DNA of 64,000 bases from Halostella limicola (GTDB taxonomy: Archaea; Halobacteriota; Halobacteria; Halobacteriales; Natronoarchaeaceae): the NCBI RefSeq assembly GCF_003675875.1, contig NZ_RCDI01000002.1, positions 498,786 through 562,785 of the forward strand. Direction: 5' to 3'. Each line of letters opens with the position of its first letter. Position 1 is the first letter of the stretch. Shown here in pieces: positions 41,233 through 50,670 of the stretch. The translations under genes and the position numbers were made by a program. The notes beneath the pieces are model-generated. The model did not search any database. It was not told the DNA's origin and saw nothing but the letters and a program-made list of their open reading frames with translations.

Positions 41233-42969
41233 ATGCCTGAACTCACCGGTGGCGAGATCATCGCCAGATACCTCGAAAAGGAGGGCGTAGAGTACCTCGT
41301 GGGCATTCCGGGCCACGGGAGCACGAACCTGTTGGACGCGTTCAACGACTCCGAGGTCGACGTGATCCAGCCCCGCCACGAGCAGGGCGCGGCCCACCTC
41401 GCGGACGGCTATGCCCGCGCCAGCGGCGACCCGCTCGCGGTGTTCACGTCGATCGGGCCGGGCGCGACCAACACCGTCACGGGCGTGGCGACGGCGTACG
41501 TCGACTCCATCCCGATGGTCGTGTTCACGGGCGCGCCACAGACCCACGAGTACGGCGAGGGGATCCTCCAGGAGATCGACCGGCAGAAGCCGGGCGACTT
41601 CCCCAGCGTGATGGAGCCGATCACGAAGCAGTCGTTCGTCGTCGACGACGTCGAGCGCCTGCCGCGGATCCTCCGCCGGGCGTTCCAGATGGCGCTGGAG
41701 GGCCGTCCGGGCCCCGTCCACGTCGACGTGCCGATGGACGTGCAGGGCAACGCCGCGGACGTCGAACTCCCGGACCCGACCACCTCGCGCTCGCACAGCC
41801 GCCCCGGTGGCGACCCCGAACACGTGGAGGAGGCCGCCGACCTGATCGCCGACGCAGAGCGCCCCGTGATCGTCCCCGGCGGCGGGACGATGCTCTCGGA
41901 GGCCTGGGACGAGGTACAGGAGCTCGCGGAGCACCTGAAAGCGCCCGTCATCCCGACGTTCCAGGCGAAGGGGATCATCCCGGAGGACCACGACCTGTTC
42001 GTCGGCTACGCGGGCTGGATCGGCTCCTCGGCGGGCAACGAACTCGCCAGCAACGCGGACGTGGTGCTGGCGATCGGCTGTCGGTTCTCCGACCTGCACA
42101 CCTCCTCGTTCGAGCCCGGCGTGAGCTTCGAGATCCCGCCGTCGAAGCTCGTCCACGTCGACATCGACCCGAGCGAGATCGGGAAGAACTACCCCGTCGA
42201 GGTCGGCATCCAGGGCGACGCGAAGGTCGTCACGCGCCAGATCCGCGACGCCGTCGCCGACCGCGTCGACGAGGTGTCGACCGAGGACAACGAGTACTAC
42301 GACGAGATCCAGCGCCTCTGGGCCGAGTGGGAGGAGCGCGTCGAGGCGCGCCACACCGACGACGTGCCGATGTCCATCTCGCGGGTGCTCGCCGGGCTCC
42401 GGGACGTGATGGACCGCGACGGGATGGTCGTCTCGTCGGCGGGCCAGCCCCAGGAGACGACCAACCCCGAGTTCCCGGTGTACGAGCCGCGGACGAACAT
42501 CTCCTGTGGCGGCTTCTCGACGATGGGCTTCGGCGTCTCGGCCGCCATCGGCGCGAAGCTCGCCGAACCCGACCGGCAGGTCGTCGACGTCGAGGGCGAC
42601 GGGAGCTTCATGATGAACAACCAGGAGGTCGCCTGCGCCGTCGAGCACGACGTCGACGTCACCTACCTGATCGTCAACAACCACGGCTGGAAGTCCATCC
42701 GTAACCTCCAGTGGGACAAGTACGGCGAGGACCGCATCCTCAACACGGAGTTCGACGAGGAGACGGACGTCGACTTCATGGCGCTGGCCGACGCGTTCAA
42801 CCTCGGCTACGCCGAGCGCGTCGTCAAGCCGGAGAACCTGAGCGGCGCGCTGCAGGGCGCGCTCGACCACGACGGCCCCGCAATGGTGGAGGCGATCGTC
42901 GAGCCTGACAACCCCGACTCCGGCGCGATCATCACCGGCGAGTGGGACCTCGCCGACCTCGAGAAGTAA
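41233..42969 (+). CDS. ThDP-dependent enzyme, acetolactate synthase-like
   Basis: This 578-residue enzyme has the ThDP-activating Glu50 in PRHEQGAAHLADGYARASG, a central Rossmann domain, and the C-terminal ThDP/Mg motif GDGSFMMNNQEVACAVEHDVDVTYLIVNN (first part quoted for its GDG and NN). Glu50 separates it from glyoxylate carboligase, which has Val there. It is shorter than IolD (about 640). The family joins or cleaves 2-oxo acids (acetolactate, sulfoacetaldehyde, diketones). In a sugar/cyclitol catabolic region, ring or C-C cleavage of a dioxo intermediate is possible; biosynthetic acetolactate synthase is less likely because no small subunit gene adjoins. Confidence 0.82.
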   Translation: MPELTGGEIIARYLEKEGVEYLVGIPGHGSTNLLDAFNDSEVDVIQPRHEQGAAHLADGYARASGDPLAVFTSIGPGATNTVTGVATAYVDSIPMVVFTGAPQTHEYGEGILQEIDRQKPGDFPSVMEPITKQSFVVDDVERLPRILRRAFQMALEGRPGPVHVDVPMDVQGNAADVELPDPTTSRSHSRPGGDPEHVEEAADLIADAERPVIVPGGGTMLSEAWDEVQELAEHLKAPVIPTFQAKGIIPEDHDLFVGYAGWIGSSAGNELASNADVVLAIGCRFSDLHTSSFEPGVSFEIPPSKLVHVDIDPSEIGKNYPVEVGIQGDAKVVTRQIRDAVADRVDEVSTEDNEYYDEIQRLWAEWEERVEARHTDDVPMSISRVLAGLRDVMDRDGMVVSSAGQPQETTNPEFPVYEPRTNISCGGFSTMGFGVSAAIGAKLAEPDRQVVDVEGDGSFMMNNQEVACAVEHDVDVTYLIVNNHGWKSIRNLQWDKYGEDRILNTEFDEETDVDFMALADAFNLGYAERVVKPENLSGALQGALDHDGPAMVEAIVEPDNPDSGAIITGEWDLADLEK

Positions 42970-43125
42970 TCGCACCGTCGCGAAGTCCGCGCCGCCGCCC
43001 GTCCCGAGCGGCCCGCTCAGAGTCGCTCATCGGCCGGGACTGACCGCTCCGCCCGGAATCGGCCGTCGGCCTCTGTCAGCCGCCTGCCTTCGAACGTCAT
43101 CCCATGGTTCTCCCGGGCGGGGCGG

Positions 43126-44172
43126 TCACCGGTCGACTTCGGCGGCGTCGACCGGATCGTTCACCCCGTTTTGCGGCGACTCGCCGGCCAGCACGCGGCG
43201 GACGTCGCGCGCCGCGGTCCGCCGTCGCTCCGCGTCGGCTTCTTCCGAGTACCACGCGACGTGCGGCGTCAGCACTACGTCCTCGCGCTCGGCCAGCGGG
43301 TGGTCGAACGCCGCCGCGCCCGCGTCCTGATCGGCGGGTTCGTCGGCGAACACGTCGAGCCCGGCGCCCGCTATCTCTCCCGACTCCAACGCCGCCAGCA
43401 GGTCGTCCTCGACGACGAGGCCGCCCCGGGCGACGTTGAGGAAGTGAGCGTCCGACCGCATGCGGGCGAAGGCGTCCGCGTCGAACGTCCCCCGCGTCTC
43501 ATCGGTGAGCGGCGCGTGCGCCGAGACCGCGTCGCTGCGCGCCAGCGCGTCGTTCAGGCCGACCTTCTCGACCCCCGCGTCGGCCATCTCCTCGCGGTCC
43601 ACGTAGGGATCGCTGGCGACGATGTCCATCCCGAACGCCCGGGCGCGCTCGGCCACCCGGCGGGCGATGGCGCCGAAGCCGACGAGGCCGAGCGTCGACC
43701 CGCGCAGGCGGTGCAGTTCGACTGGGCGGCGCTCCCACCGACCCCGCTTCATCGCCGCGTCGTAGCCGTGGATGTTCCGCCGCAGCGCGAGCAGCAGCGC
43801 GAGCGCGTGGTCCGCGACCTCGTCGAGGCAGTAGTCGGGGACGTTGACGACGTGGATCCCTCGACTCGCGGCGTACTCGTGGGCGACGCCGTCGACCCCG
43901 ATGCCGCAGCGCGCGATCACCCGACACCGCTCCAGTTCGTCGATCACCTCGGGGGTGTAGGGCGCGACGTGCAGGCGGTCGATGACGGCGTCGACGTCGC
44001 GAAAGGCGTCCGCGAGGTCGTCGCTCGTCGCCACGTCGACCGCCCGGAGGTCGACGTCCGTCCCGTCGAAGACCTCGCGCTCGACGGCGAGGTCGTAGTC
44101 GCTCGCGGCCGTCAGGCCGACCACGCGCGGTTCGCTGGCGTCGGTGCTATCGCTCGCGCTCTCGCCGCTCAT
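43126..44172 (-). CDS. D-isomer-specific 2-hydroxyacid dehydrogenase, CtBP-like
   Basis: This 348-residue NAD(P)-dependent dehydrogenase has the Rossmann motif GLVGFGAIARRVAERA and the catalytic triad Arg (NVARGG), Glu (VFADEP) and His (LTPHVAWYSEEA). The His-x-AWYSE form is the CtBP branch. It interconverts a 2-hydroxy acid and a 2-oxo acid, such as glycerate/hydroxypyruvate or glyoxylate/glycolate, and could clear a C2-C3 product of aldol cleavage. ATG 44172 gives a normal length. It is divergent from the MFS transporter. Confidence 0.88.
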   Translation of the reverse strand: MSGESASDSTDASEPRVVGLTAASDYDLAVEREVFDGTDVDLRAVDVATSDDLADAFRDVDAVIDRLHVAPYTPEVIDELERCRVIARCGIGVDGVAHEYAASRGIHVVNVPDYCLDEVADHALALLLALRRNIHGYDAAMKRGRWERRPVELHRLRGSTLGLVGFGAIARRVAERARAFGMDIVASDPYVDREEMADAGVEKVGLNDALARSDAVSAHAPLTDETRGTFDADAFARMRSDAHFLNVARGGLVVEDDLLAALESGEIAGAGLDVFADEPADQDAGAAAFDHPLAEREDVVLTPHVAWYSEEADAERRRTAARDVRRVLAGESPQNGVNDPVDAAEVDR

Positions 44173-44286
44173 ACCGGACCTTCGCGCGCATCGGACTTCA
44201 ACGTACCCCGGTGAGCGGGTCCGGTGGCCGCCGGCGCCGCGGCGCGGATGGAAAAGCAAAACACTGTCCGCGCGAGAGGGGAGACC

Positions 44287-45492
44287 GTGACAGCTGACGA
44301 CGCGAACGCGGGGGGAGCGCGCGGAACCAGGCTGTGGTGGACGCTCGTCATCTTCCTGTTCGTCGGGATCGACGGCGTAGGGTTCCAGATGCGCGGCGCC
44401 TTGCTGCCGAGCCTCGAGGAGAGCTTTCGGGTGTCGCCGGGGCTGCTCGGCCTCGTCGCCACCGCGGGCACCGTCGGGTTCGTCGCGGCCGTGCTGACGA
44501 CCGGCGCGGCGGCCGGCCGCGTGGACGTCCGGAAGGCGATGCTCGCGAGCGCCGCGCTCGTCGGGGTATGCGTGTTCGCGATGGGGCTCGCGCCCGCCTT
44601 CGTCGCCTACCTCGGCGCGCTGCTCGTCCGCGGCATCGCCACCGGCCCGTTCCGGACGCTGGACCGGGCCGCACTGAGCCACCTCTACCCCGCCGACCGT
44701 GCGAAGGCGTTCAACCGCTACGCGCTCGTGTGGGCCGTCGGCGCGACGCTCGGGCCGGTGCTGGTCTCCGGCGCGGTCGCGCTCGGCAACTGGCGGTACG
44801 CCTACTTCGGACTGGCGTTCGCCTTCCTCCCCGTCGTGGCGATCCTGTGGCGGCTCGAACTCCCGGACTCGGTCGAGACCGAGCGCCCGCTCACGCTGGC
44901 GGACGTGCGCTCAGTGCTGCACCGGCCAGCGGTCGCCGGGATGTGTGCCGCGCTCGTCATCACCGGCGGCATCGAGGGGAGCCTGTTCACGTGGCTCCCG
45001 TACTTCGCGGCCCGGCGACTCGACGACGGGACGGCGTCGCTCGTCCTCTCGGCGTTCCTCCTCGCGTACGTCCCCGCCCGCCTGTTCTACAGCGTGGTCG
45101 TCGACCGCCTGCGCTCCATCGACCTCGTCCTCGCGCTGGGCGTCCTCTCGCTCCCGACGCTGTACGCGACGGTGTACCTCGCGTCGGGGCGGTGGCTGTT
45201 CGTCGCCGTCTTCGCGCTCGGCTTTCTGATCTCCGGCATCTTCCCGACGCTGTCGGCGTTCGCCGTCGACGCCGCGCCGGAGTTCAGCGGCCCCATTAAC
45301 GCGCTCGCCACCAGCGCCTCCTACGGCGGCATCGCGACGGTGCCCGCGCTCGTCGGTCTCTACGCCGACCGGTACGACATCCGCGCCGCGCTCGGTCTGC
45401 TCCTCCTCGGTCTGGTCGCGTTCGTCGGCGTGACGGCGGCGACCCGCCGCTCGACCGGCCCCGACCCCGCTCCCGCCGCGGCGGGCGACTGA
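44287..45492 (+). CDS. Major facilitator superfamily transporter
   Basis: This 401-residue transporter has about twelve hydrophobic segments. A loop after helix 2 reads GAAAGRVDVRKAML, a degenerate form of the MFS GxLaDrxGrk motif. It resembles organic-anion or sugar-acid permeases but no substrate motif stands out. GTG 44287 is preferred because a purine-rich site precedes it; in-frame ATG 44248 would add 13 residues. It lies among carbohydrate genes and may provide a second uptake or an export route. Confidence 0.82.
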   Translation: MTADDANAGGARGTRLWWTLVIFLFVGIDGVGFQMRGALLPSLEESFRVSPGLLGLVATAGTVGFVAAVLTTGAAAGRVDVRKAMLASAALVGVCVFAMGLAPAFVAYLGALLVRGIATGPFRTLDRAALSHLYPADRAKAFNRYALVWAVGATLGPVLVSGAVALGNWRYAYFGLAFAFLPVVAILWRLELPDSVETERPLTLADVRSVLHRPAVAGMCAALVITGGIEGSLFTWLPYFAARRLDDGTASLVLSAFLLAYVPARLFYSVVVDRLRSIDLVLALGVLSLPTLYATVYLASGRWLFVAVFALGFLISGIFPTLSAFAVDAAPEFSGPINALATSASYGGIATVPALVGLYADRYDIRAALGLLLLGLVAFVGVTAATRRSTGPDPAPAAAGD

Positions 45493-45504
45493 TCCGCCCG
45501 CGCC

Positions 45505-46290
45505 TCAGAACGCCTGCCACCCGCCGTCGACGTACAGCAGTTCGCCCGTCACGTAGTCGGCCTCCTCGCTGGCGAGAAACAGCACCGCGCCCGCGATGTC
45601 CTCCGGGACGCCCGCGCGCCCGAGCGGCACGGGCTTCGTCAGGTCGCCGGCCTTCACGGCCACCTTCTTGCGCTCCGCGCCCGACCCGAACTCGGTCGCG
45701 ATGTGACCCGGCGCGACGGCGTTGACCCGGACGTCGTCGCCGGCGAGTTCGAGCGCCGCGCCGCGAGTGATCATCTTGATCGCCCCCTTCGTCGCGTCGT
45801 AGGGGATCTGGTCCTCCTGCGCGTGCGTCGAACTGATCGAGGCGGTGTTGACTATCACGCCGCCCTCCCCTCGCTCTCGCATGGCCTCGGCGGCCGCCTG
45901 ACATCCGAAGAAGACGCCGCCCGCGTTCACGTCGTGGAGCCGATCGAACGACTCCCGCGTCACCGCCTCCAGCGGCGCGCGCTCGAACAGGCCGGCGTTG
46001 TTCACCATCACGTCGACGCCCCCGAAGTCGCGGGCGCGGTCGACGGCCGCGCGGACGGCGTCGGTGTCCGTCACGTCGCACTCGACGAACGCCGCCTCCC
46101 CGCCCTCGTCCCGGATCTTCTCGTGCGTCGGTTCCTCCGTCCCCTCGTCTTTCGGGGCCGCCCGCAGGTCGGCGTTGACGACGGCCGCGCCCGCCGCGCC
46201 GAACCGGAGCGCGATCGCTCTCCCGATGCCGGAACTGCCGCCGGTGACGACGACCGTCTCCCCGCCGAAGTCGTAGCTAACGCTGCCCAT
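45505..46290 (-). CDS. Short-chain dehydrogenase/reductase
   Basis: This 261-residue classical SDR has TGGSSGIG near residues 15-22, NNAG, a catalytic Ser in NTASISS, and Tyr-x3-Lys as YDATK. The end GELLYVDGGW is typical. It is an NAD(P)-dependent polyol/sugar or 3-oxoacyl dehydrogenase. It is convergent with the MFS gene (12 nt apart) and marks the right border of the carbohydrate region. ATG 46290 is used; 14 further residues in frame upstream are not SDR-like. Confidence 0.88.
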   Translation of the reverse strand: MGSVSYDFGGETVVVTGGSSGIGRAIALRFGAAGAAVVNADLRAAPKDEGTEEPTHEKIRDEGGEAAFVECDVTDTDAVRAAVDRARDFGGVDVMVNNAGLFERAPLEAVTRESFDRLHDVNAGGVFFGCQAAAEAMRERGEGGVIVNTASISSTHAQEDQIPYDATKGAIKMITRGAALELAGDDVRVNAVAPGHIATEFGSGAERKKVAVKAGDLTKPVPLGRAGVPEDIAGAVLFLASEEADYVTGELLYVDGGWQAF

Positions 46291-46714
46291 GACGGTTCCA
46301 CCTTGGGCTATCGAAGCCTTAGTTCTAGGCACCGCGACGAAACCAACCGCGATCGTTCCGAGTGATACGCTCCGCTATCTCGGCACCCTATTATGAAACC
46401 GCTTTGGTAGGAATATGGTAGCATCATGAGTTAGTAAATAACGAGTCCGTCTCGTTCCCCCGTCAGGTGGAATGTGATATTTCGCCATCTAGAAGCCACT
46501 AGGGCCGGAATAGGAGGGAATTACGTTCCCCATTCGGCTGTTCGAGATTCTAGAGCGCAGACTCCGATAGAAAAACACTGAATTGCCCCTTCAGGCAGTA
46601 TCTGCCGCCTCATGAGGAGAATTCGGCGCCCTCATACGTAGCACATATATTAGGAAGCGGCTTCCAATAGGTAAGATAAAGATAATACATCGGAAAATTA
46701 TATTTCTTCGGAAC
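46291..46714. other. AT-rich gene-free interval at the right border of the carbohydrate region
   Basis: No gene seen in 424 nt. Bases 46375-46700 are markedly AT-rich and have stops in all frames. A perfect short inverted repeat (GGAAGC-G-GCTTCC) is at 46653-46665. The left end must carry the SDR promoter. It could be a remnant of a lost insertion, but no terminal repeats or transposase fragment were found. Confidence 0.55.
46653..46665. repeat. Perfect 13-bp inverted repeat GGAAGC-G-GCTTCC
   Basis: It lies about 50 nt beyond the stop of the site-2 protease gene, reading on the minus strand, so a 3' stem or an operator is possible. Confidence 0.3.
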
Positions 46715-47863
46715 TCACTGCGCGTGTCGGGTCAGCACCGCGGGGCCGACTTCCCGGCGGAGCGCGAGCACGCGGCCGTAGTCCTCGCGCGTGAGGACGC
46801 CGACGACGGACCCGTGTTCCTCGACGAGCGCGTGCCCCTCGCGGCTCCGGTCGAACGACGCCAGCGCCTCGAAGGCGTCGGCGTTCGCGTCGACGCGCGG
46901 CACCTCGCGCGCCACGGAGCCGACGGTCGTCGACTCGCGGTCGCCCTCGGCGACGGAGCGGAGGTCGCCCAGCGTCACGACGCCGACGACCGTTCCGCCG
47001 TCGCTCACGGGGTAGACGGTCCGGCGGTCCCGGAACATGCGACCGGTCAGGTCCGCGACGGACGACCCGGCCGAAATCGGTTCCTGGTCGCCGGACATCA
47101 CGTCGCGCACCGCGAGGCCGTCGAGCAGTTCGTCCATCATCACCGACCGCGACTCGGTCGTCGCGGCGCCGTAGATGAAGAAGGCCAGCAGCAGCATGAT
47201 CACGTCGAACGCCAGCACGCCGACGACGGCGAACAGGACGGCGAAGACGACCCCGATGCGCGCGGCGATGCGCGTCGCGCTCAGGTACGGGCGGTTGCGG
47301 GCCAGCAGGGCCCGGAGGATGCGGCCGCCGTCCATCGGGAACGCCGGCAGCATGTTGAAGACGGCGAGCGCGACGTTCGTGATCGCGAGCCACCCGAAGA
47401 CGAACCTGACGACCGGCAGCGACGACGGCGTCGCGAACAGGGCAGCATAGCTCGCACCGGCGACGAGGACGCTCGTGATCGGGCCGGCGATGGCGATCCG
47501 GAACTCGCGGTCCCACTCGCGCGGGATCTCGCTGAGTGCGGCCAGGCCTCCGAGGATCCACAGCGTGATCGACTCGATGGAGAGGCCGTACCGCAGCGCC
47601 ACCCACGAGTGACCGAGTTCGTGCAGCAGGACGCTCACGAACAGGCCGACCCCCGCCGCGACGCCGATGATCCAGGGGTTCGACCCCGCTTCGAGGACGC
47701 CGGGGTCGAACCCGACGCCGGTCAGTCCCTCGATGAACCCCTCGTAGGCGGATATCTGCCCGCCGCTCCCGATGAGCCACGCCAGCACGGGGAGAAAGAC
47801 GAGCAGCGACACGTTGATCCGGATCGGGATCCCCCAGATCCGAGCGACGGTGAAGTTTCGCAT
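46715..47863 (-). CDS. Site-2 protease family membrane metalloprotease with two CBS domains
   Basis: This 382-residue protein has an intramembrane zinc site HELGH (81-85) and the third ligand Asp178 in FNMLPAFPMDGGR. About six membrane segments span residues 15-265. The C-terminal part (about 270-382) has two CBS repeats (VRDVMSGDQEPI...VYPVSDGGTVVGVVTLGDL; VEEHGSVVGVLTRED). S2P enzymes with CBS domains cleave membrane-bound regulators, and CBS pairs sense adenine nucleotides. A TATA box at 47886-47892 gives it its own promoter downstream of mutS. Confidence 0.92.
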   Translation of the reverse strand: MRNFTVARIWGIPIRINVSLLVFLPVLAWLIGSGGQISAYEGFIEGLTGVGFDPGVLEAGSNPWIIGVAAGVGLFVSVLLHELGHSWVALRYGLSIESITLWILGGLAALSEIPREWDREFRIAIAGPITSVLVAGASYAALFATPSSLPVVRFVFGWLAITNVALAVFNMLPAFPMDGGRILRALLARNRPYLSATRIAARIGVVFAVLFAVVGVLAFDVIMLLLAFFIYGAATTESRSVMMDELLDGLAVRDVMSGDQEPISAGSSVADLTGRMFRDRRTVYPVSDGGTVVGVVTLGDLRSVAEGDRESTTVGSVAREVPRVDANADAFEALASFDRSREGHALVEEHGSVVGVLTREDYGRVLALRREVGPAVLTRHAQ

Positions 47864-47885
47864 ACCCGTAGAAGGGTCGAGATGC

Positions 47886-47892
47886 GGATAAG
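47886..47892 (-). promoter_or_regulatory. TATA box of the site-2 protease gene
   Basis: The minus strand reads CTTATCC about 23-29 nt before ATG 47863, giving a leaderless transcript. Confidence 0.55.
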
Positions 47893-47910
47893 TCGTCCGC
47901 TCCCGGACCG

Positions 47911-50589
47911 TCAGTCGTCCAGTCGCTCCTGCCACTTCTGGACCTTCGCCAGCAGTTCGACGGGCGGCGTCTCGTCGACGTCGACGTCCGCGAGGTCGTC
48001 GAGCACGGCTTCGGTTTCGGGGTCGAGCGCGTCGCCGGTATCGCCGCCGTCGGCGCCCGCACCCGAAGCGTCGGCGCCCGCCGCCCCGCCGTCGGCCGTC
48101 GCCGTCTTCATCTGCCCGCTGCCGACGTCGAAGACGACCTGCTTCGGTTCGCTGTCGCCGCTCGCGTCGCCTTTCGCCTCGATGGCTTTCTCCTCGCGGA
48201 GGCGTTCGAGCACGTCCCGCGAGCGGTCGACGACGGGGTCCGGCACGCCGGCGAGGTCCGCGACGTGGATGCCGTAGGAGCGGTCGGTCGGGCCGTCACG
48301 GATCGTCCGCAGGAAGGTAACGTCGCCGTCGGTCTCGTCAGCGGCGACGTGGACGTTGGCGACGCGGTCGAGGTGGTCCGCGAGCGTCGTCAGCTCGTGG
48401 TAGTGGGTCGCGAACAGGGTCTTCGCCCGCACCTCGTTGTGCAGGTACTCCGTCGCGGCCCACGCGATGGAGATGCCGTCGTACGTCGCCGTCCCGCGGC
48501 CGACCTCGTCCAGGATCACCAGCGAGTCCTCGGTGGCGGAGTGGAGGATGTTCGAGAGCTCCTGCATCTCGACCATGAACGTCGAGCGGCCCTGCGCGAG
48601 TTCGTCGAGCGCGCCGACGCGGGTGTAGATGCCGTCGACGAGTCCGATCTCGGCCTCGCGGGCGGGGACGAAGCTCCCGATCTGCGCGAGCAGGGTGATC
48701 AGCGCCACCTGCCGCATGTACGTCGACTTCCCGCTCATGTTCGGCCCGGTCACGACCAGGAAGCCGCGGTCGTCGTCGAGTTCGGCGTCGTTGGGGACGA
48801 ACTCGGTGGTCTGCTCGACGACGGGGTGGCGGCCCTGCTCGATCCGCAGGGCGTCGCCCCTGTGGAGCGTCGGGCGCGTCCAGTCGTTGTTGACTGCGTG
48901 GGTCGCGAGGCTCGCCAGCGCGTCCACCGTCGCCACCGTCCGGCCGACGTCCTGCAGGAGTTCGGCGCGGTCGGCGACCTCGCGGCGGAGCTGCTTGAAC
49001 AGCTCGTACTCCAGTTCGCCGCGCCGTTCCTCCAGCCGGAGGATCTCGCGCTCCTTCTCCTCCAGTTCGTCGGTGACGAACCGCTCCGAGTTCTTCAGCG
49101 TCTTCACGTTCTCGAAGCCCTCCGGCACCTGGTCGGCCTCGCTCTTGCCGACCTGCACGTAGTAGCCGTCGGTCTTATTCCGGTCGACGGTGACGTGGGT
49201 GAGGCCGTGCTTCGACTTCACGCGGCCCTCGAGCGTGTCGAACCACTCCTGTAGCTCCTCGTGGCGGGCGATCACCTCGTCGAGCTCCTCGTCGTACCCG
49301 CGGGTGAGGAGGCCGCCCTGCGTGACGGTCGACGGCGGGTCCTCGGCGAGCGCCTCGTCAAGCGTGTTCCGGAGGTCGGCCGCCGCCGCGCGGTCCGGGC
49401 GCGTGACGATCTCGGTCAGCGGCGACTCGGCCAGTTCGGGGTCGTTCTGGACGGCGTCGACCAGATCGGGGAGCATCCCCAGCGTGTCCCGGACCCGGAG
49501 CAGGTCGGTCGCGTCGGCCGTCTCCGAACTCGCCTTCGACGCGAGGCGTTCGAGGTCGTACGCGTCGCCGAGCGTCTCGCGGAGCGCCTCGCGGGCCATC
49601 ACGGCGCGGGTCAGCGCGGCGACGCTCTCCTGCCGGCGCTCCAGCACCTCGATCGCCCGCCGGGGGCGCTGGATCCACTCCTTCAGCAGGCGGCCGCCGG
49701 GACTCGTCACCGTGTGGTCGACCGTGGCGAACAGCGACCCCGATCGGCCGCCCTGCATCGTCTCCGTGAGTTCGAGGTTGCGCTGGGTCGTCGCGTCGAG
49801 TTCGACGTGGTCGTCGCCGTGGTACGGCTGCAGGCGCGTCATCGACGCCATCACGCCCGTCCCCGTCTCCTCGACGTACGAGAGGACGGCCCCGGCGGCG
49901 CGCACGGCCGGGCTCTCCTCCTCGACGCCGACGCTGTCGAGCGTCTCAGCGCCGAACTGCTCGCGGGTCGCGTGGCGCGCCCGCCCCGGCGCGAACGCGG
50001 CGGCGTCGTGGAGCGTCACCGCGGCGTCGACCCGCTCGCGGACGGCCGCGAGGAAGTCGTCGTCGTTGCGCACGTTGGGGCCGGGCAGGACCTCCGCCGG
50101 GTCGAACCGGTACAGCTCCGTCAGCGCCTGCCCGGTCGCGTCGTCGCCGTCGACGGCGGTGACGAGGAAGCGGCCGGTCGTCACGTCGGCGAACGCGAGG
50201 CCGTAGCCGTCGCCCTCGGCGACGACGGCCGCGAGGTACTGGGCGTCGGCCGAGGTCGTCTCCAGCAGCGTCCCGGGGGTGACGACCCGCGTGATCTCGC
50301 GGGCGTGGCCGTCGTCGGTCTCGTACTGGTCGGCGACGGCGACGCGGTAGCCGCGCTCGACCAGCGCCTTCAGGTACGGCGTCAGGTCGTCGAGGGGGAC
50401 GCCGGCCATCGGGTACGACGACCCGTGGGAGGACTTCTGGGACACCTTCAGGTCGAGTTCGTCGCTGACCGTCTCGGCGTCCTCCGCGAAGAACTCGTAG
50501 AAGTCCCCGCACTGCATCGCCAGCAGGTCGGCGTCGGTCCCCTCCTTCAGGGAGAGGAACTCGCCGACGATCCCCGTCGCCTCTGTCAT
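47911..50589 (-). CDS. mutS: DNA mismatch repair protein MutS (paralogue 1)
   Basis: This 892-residue MutS1-type protein has the mismatch-probing Phe-x-Glu (Phe30-Tyr31-Glu32, GDFYEFF), connector, lever and clamp domains, and a C-terminal ATPase with Walker [19 protein letters not shown], Walker [12 protein letters not shown] and the H-loop FATHYHEL. It recognises mismatches and recruits MutL. A roughly 60-residue Gly/Ala/Asp-rich linker precedes the C-terminal dimerisation helix. A second full-length MutS1-type gene lies 6.7 kb away. It follows thiDN after 81 nt on the same strand. Confidence 0.95.
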   Translation of the reverse strand: MTEATGIVGEFLSLKEGTDADLLAMQCGDFYEFFAEDAETVSDELDLKVSQKSSHGSSYPMAGVPLDDLTPYLKALVERGYRVAVADQYETDDGHAREITRVVTPGTLLETTSADAQYLAAVVAEGDGYGLAFADVTTGRFLVTAVDGDDATGQALTELYRFDPAEVLPGPNVRNDDDFLAAVRERVDAAVTLHDAAAFAPGRARHATREQFGAETLDSVGVEEESPAVRAAGAVLSYVEETGTGVMASMTRLQPYHGDDHVELDATTQRNLELTETMQGGRSGSLFATVDHTVTSPGGRLLKEWIQRPRRAIEVLERRQESVAALTRAVMAREALRETLGDAYDLERLASKASSETADATDLLRVRDTLGMLPDLVDAVQNDPELAESPLTEIVTRPDRAAAADLRNTLDEALAEDPPSTVTQGGLLTRGYDEELDEVIARHEELQEWFDTLEGRVKSKHGLTHVTVDRNKTDGYYVQVGKSEADQVPEGFENVKTLKNSERFVTDELEEKEREILRLEERRGELEYELFKQLRREVADRAELLQDVGRTVATVDALASLATHAVNNDWTRPTLHRGDALRIEQGRHPVVEQTTEFVPNDAELDDDRGFLVVTGPNMSGKSTYMRQVALITLLAQIGSFVPAREAEIGLVDGIYTRVGALDELAQGRSTFMVEMQELSNILHSATEDSLVILDEVGRGTATYDGISIAWAATEYLHNEVRAKTLFATHYHELTTLADHLDRVANVHVAADETDGDVTFLRTIRDGPTDRSYGIHVADLAGVPDPVVDRSRDVLERLREEKAIEAKGDASGDSEPKQVVFDVGSGQMKTATADGGAAGADASGAGADGGDTGDALDPETEAVLDDLADVDVDETPPVELLAKVQKWQERLDD

Positions 50590-50670
50590 ATATCCTCCCA
50601 GGTGCGACGGCGGCTAAAACCCTGCGGGTTCCGCGTCCGCGGTCGGACCGGCTCCGGCTCGACGCCGGGC

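Noticed and set aside
46291-46714. Insertion sequence remnant
   Set aside because: The AT-rich interval lacks paired terminal repeats, a target duplication or any transposase-like translation.
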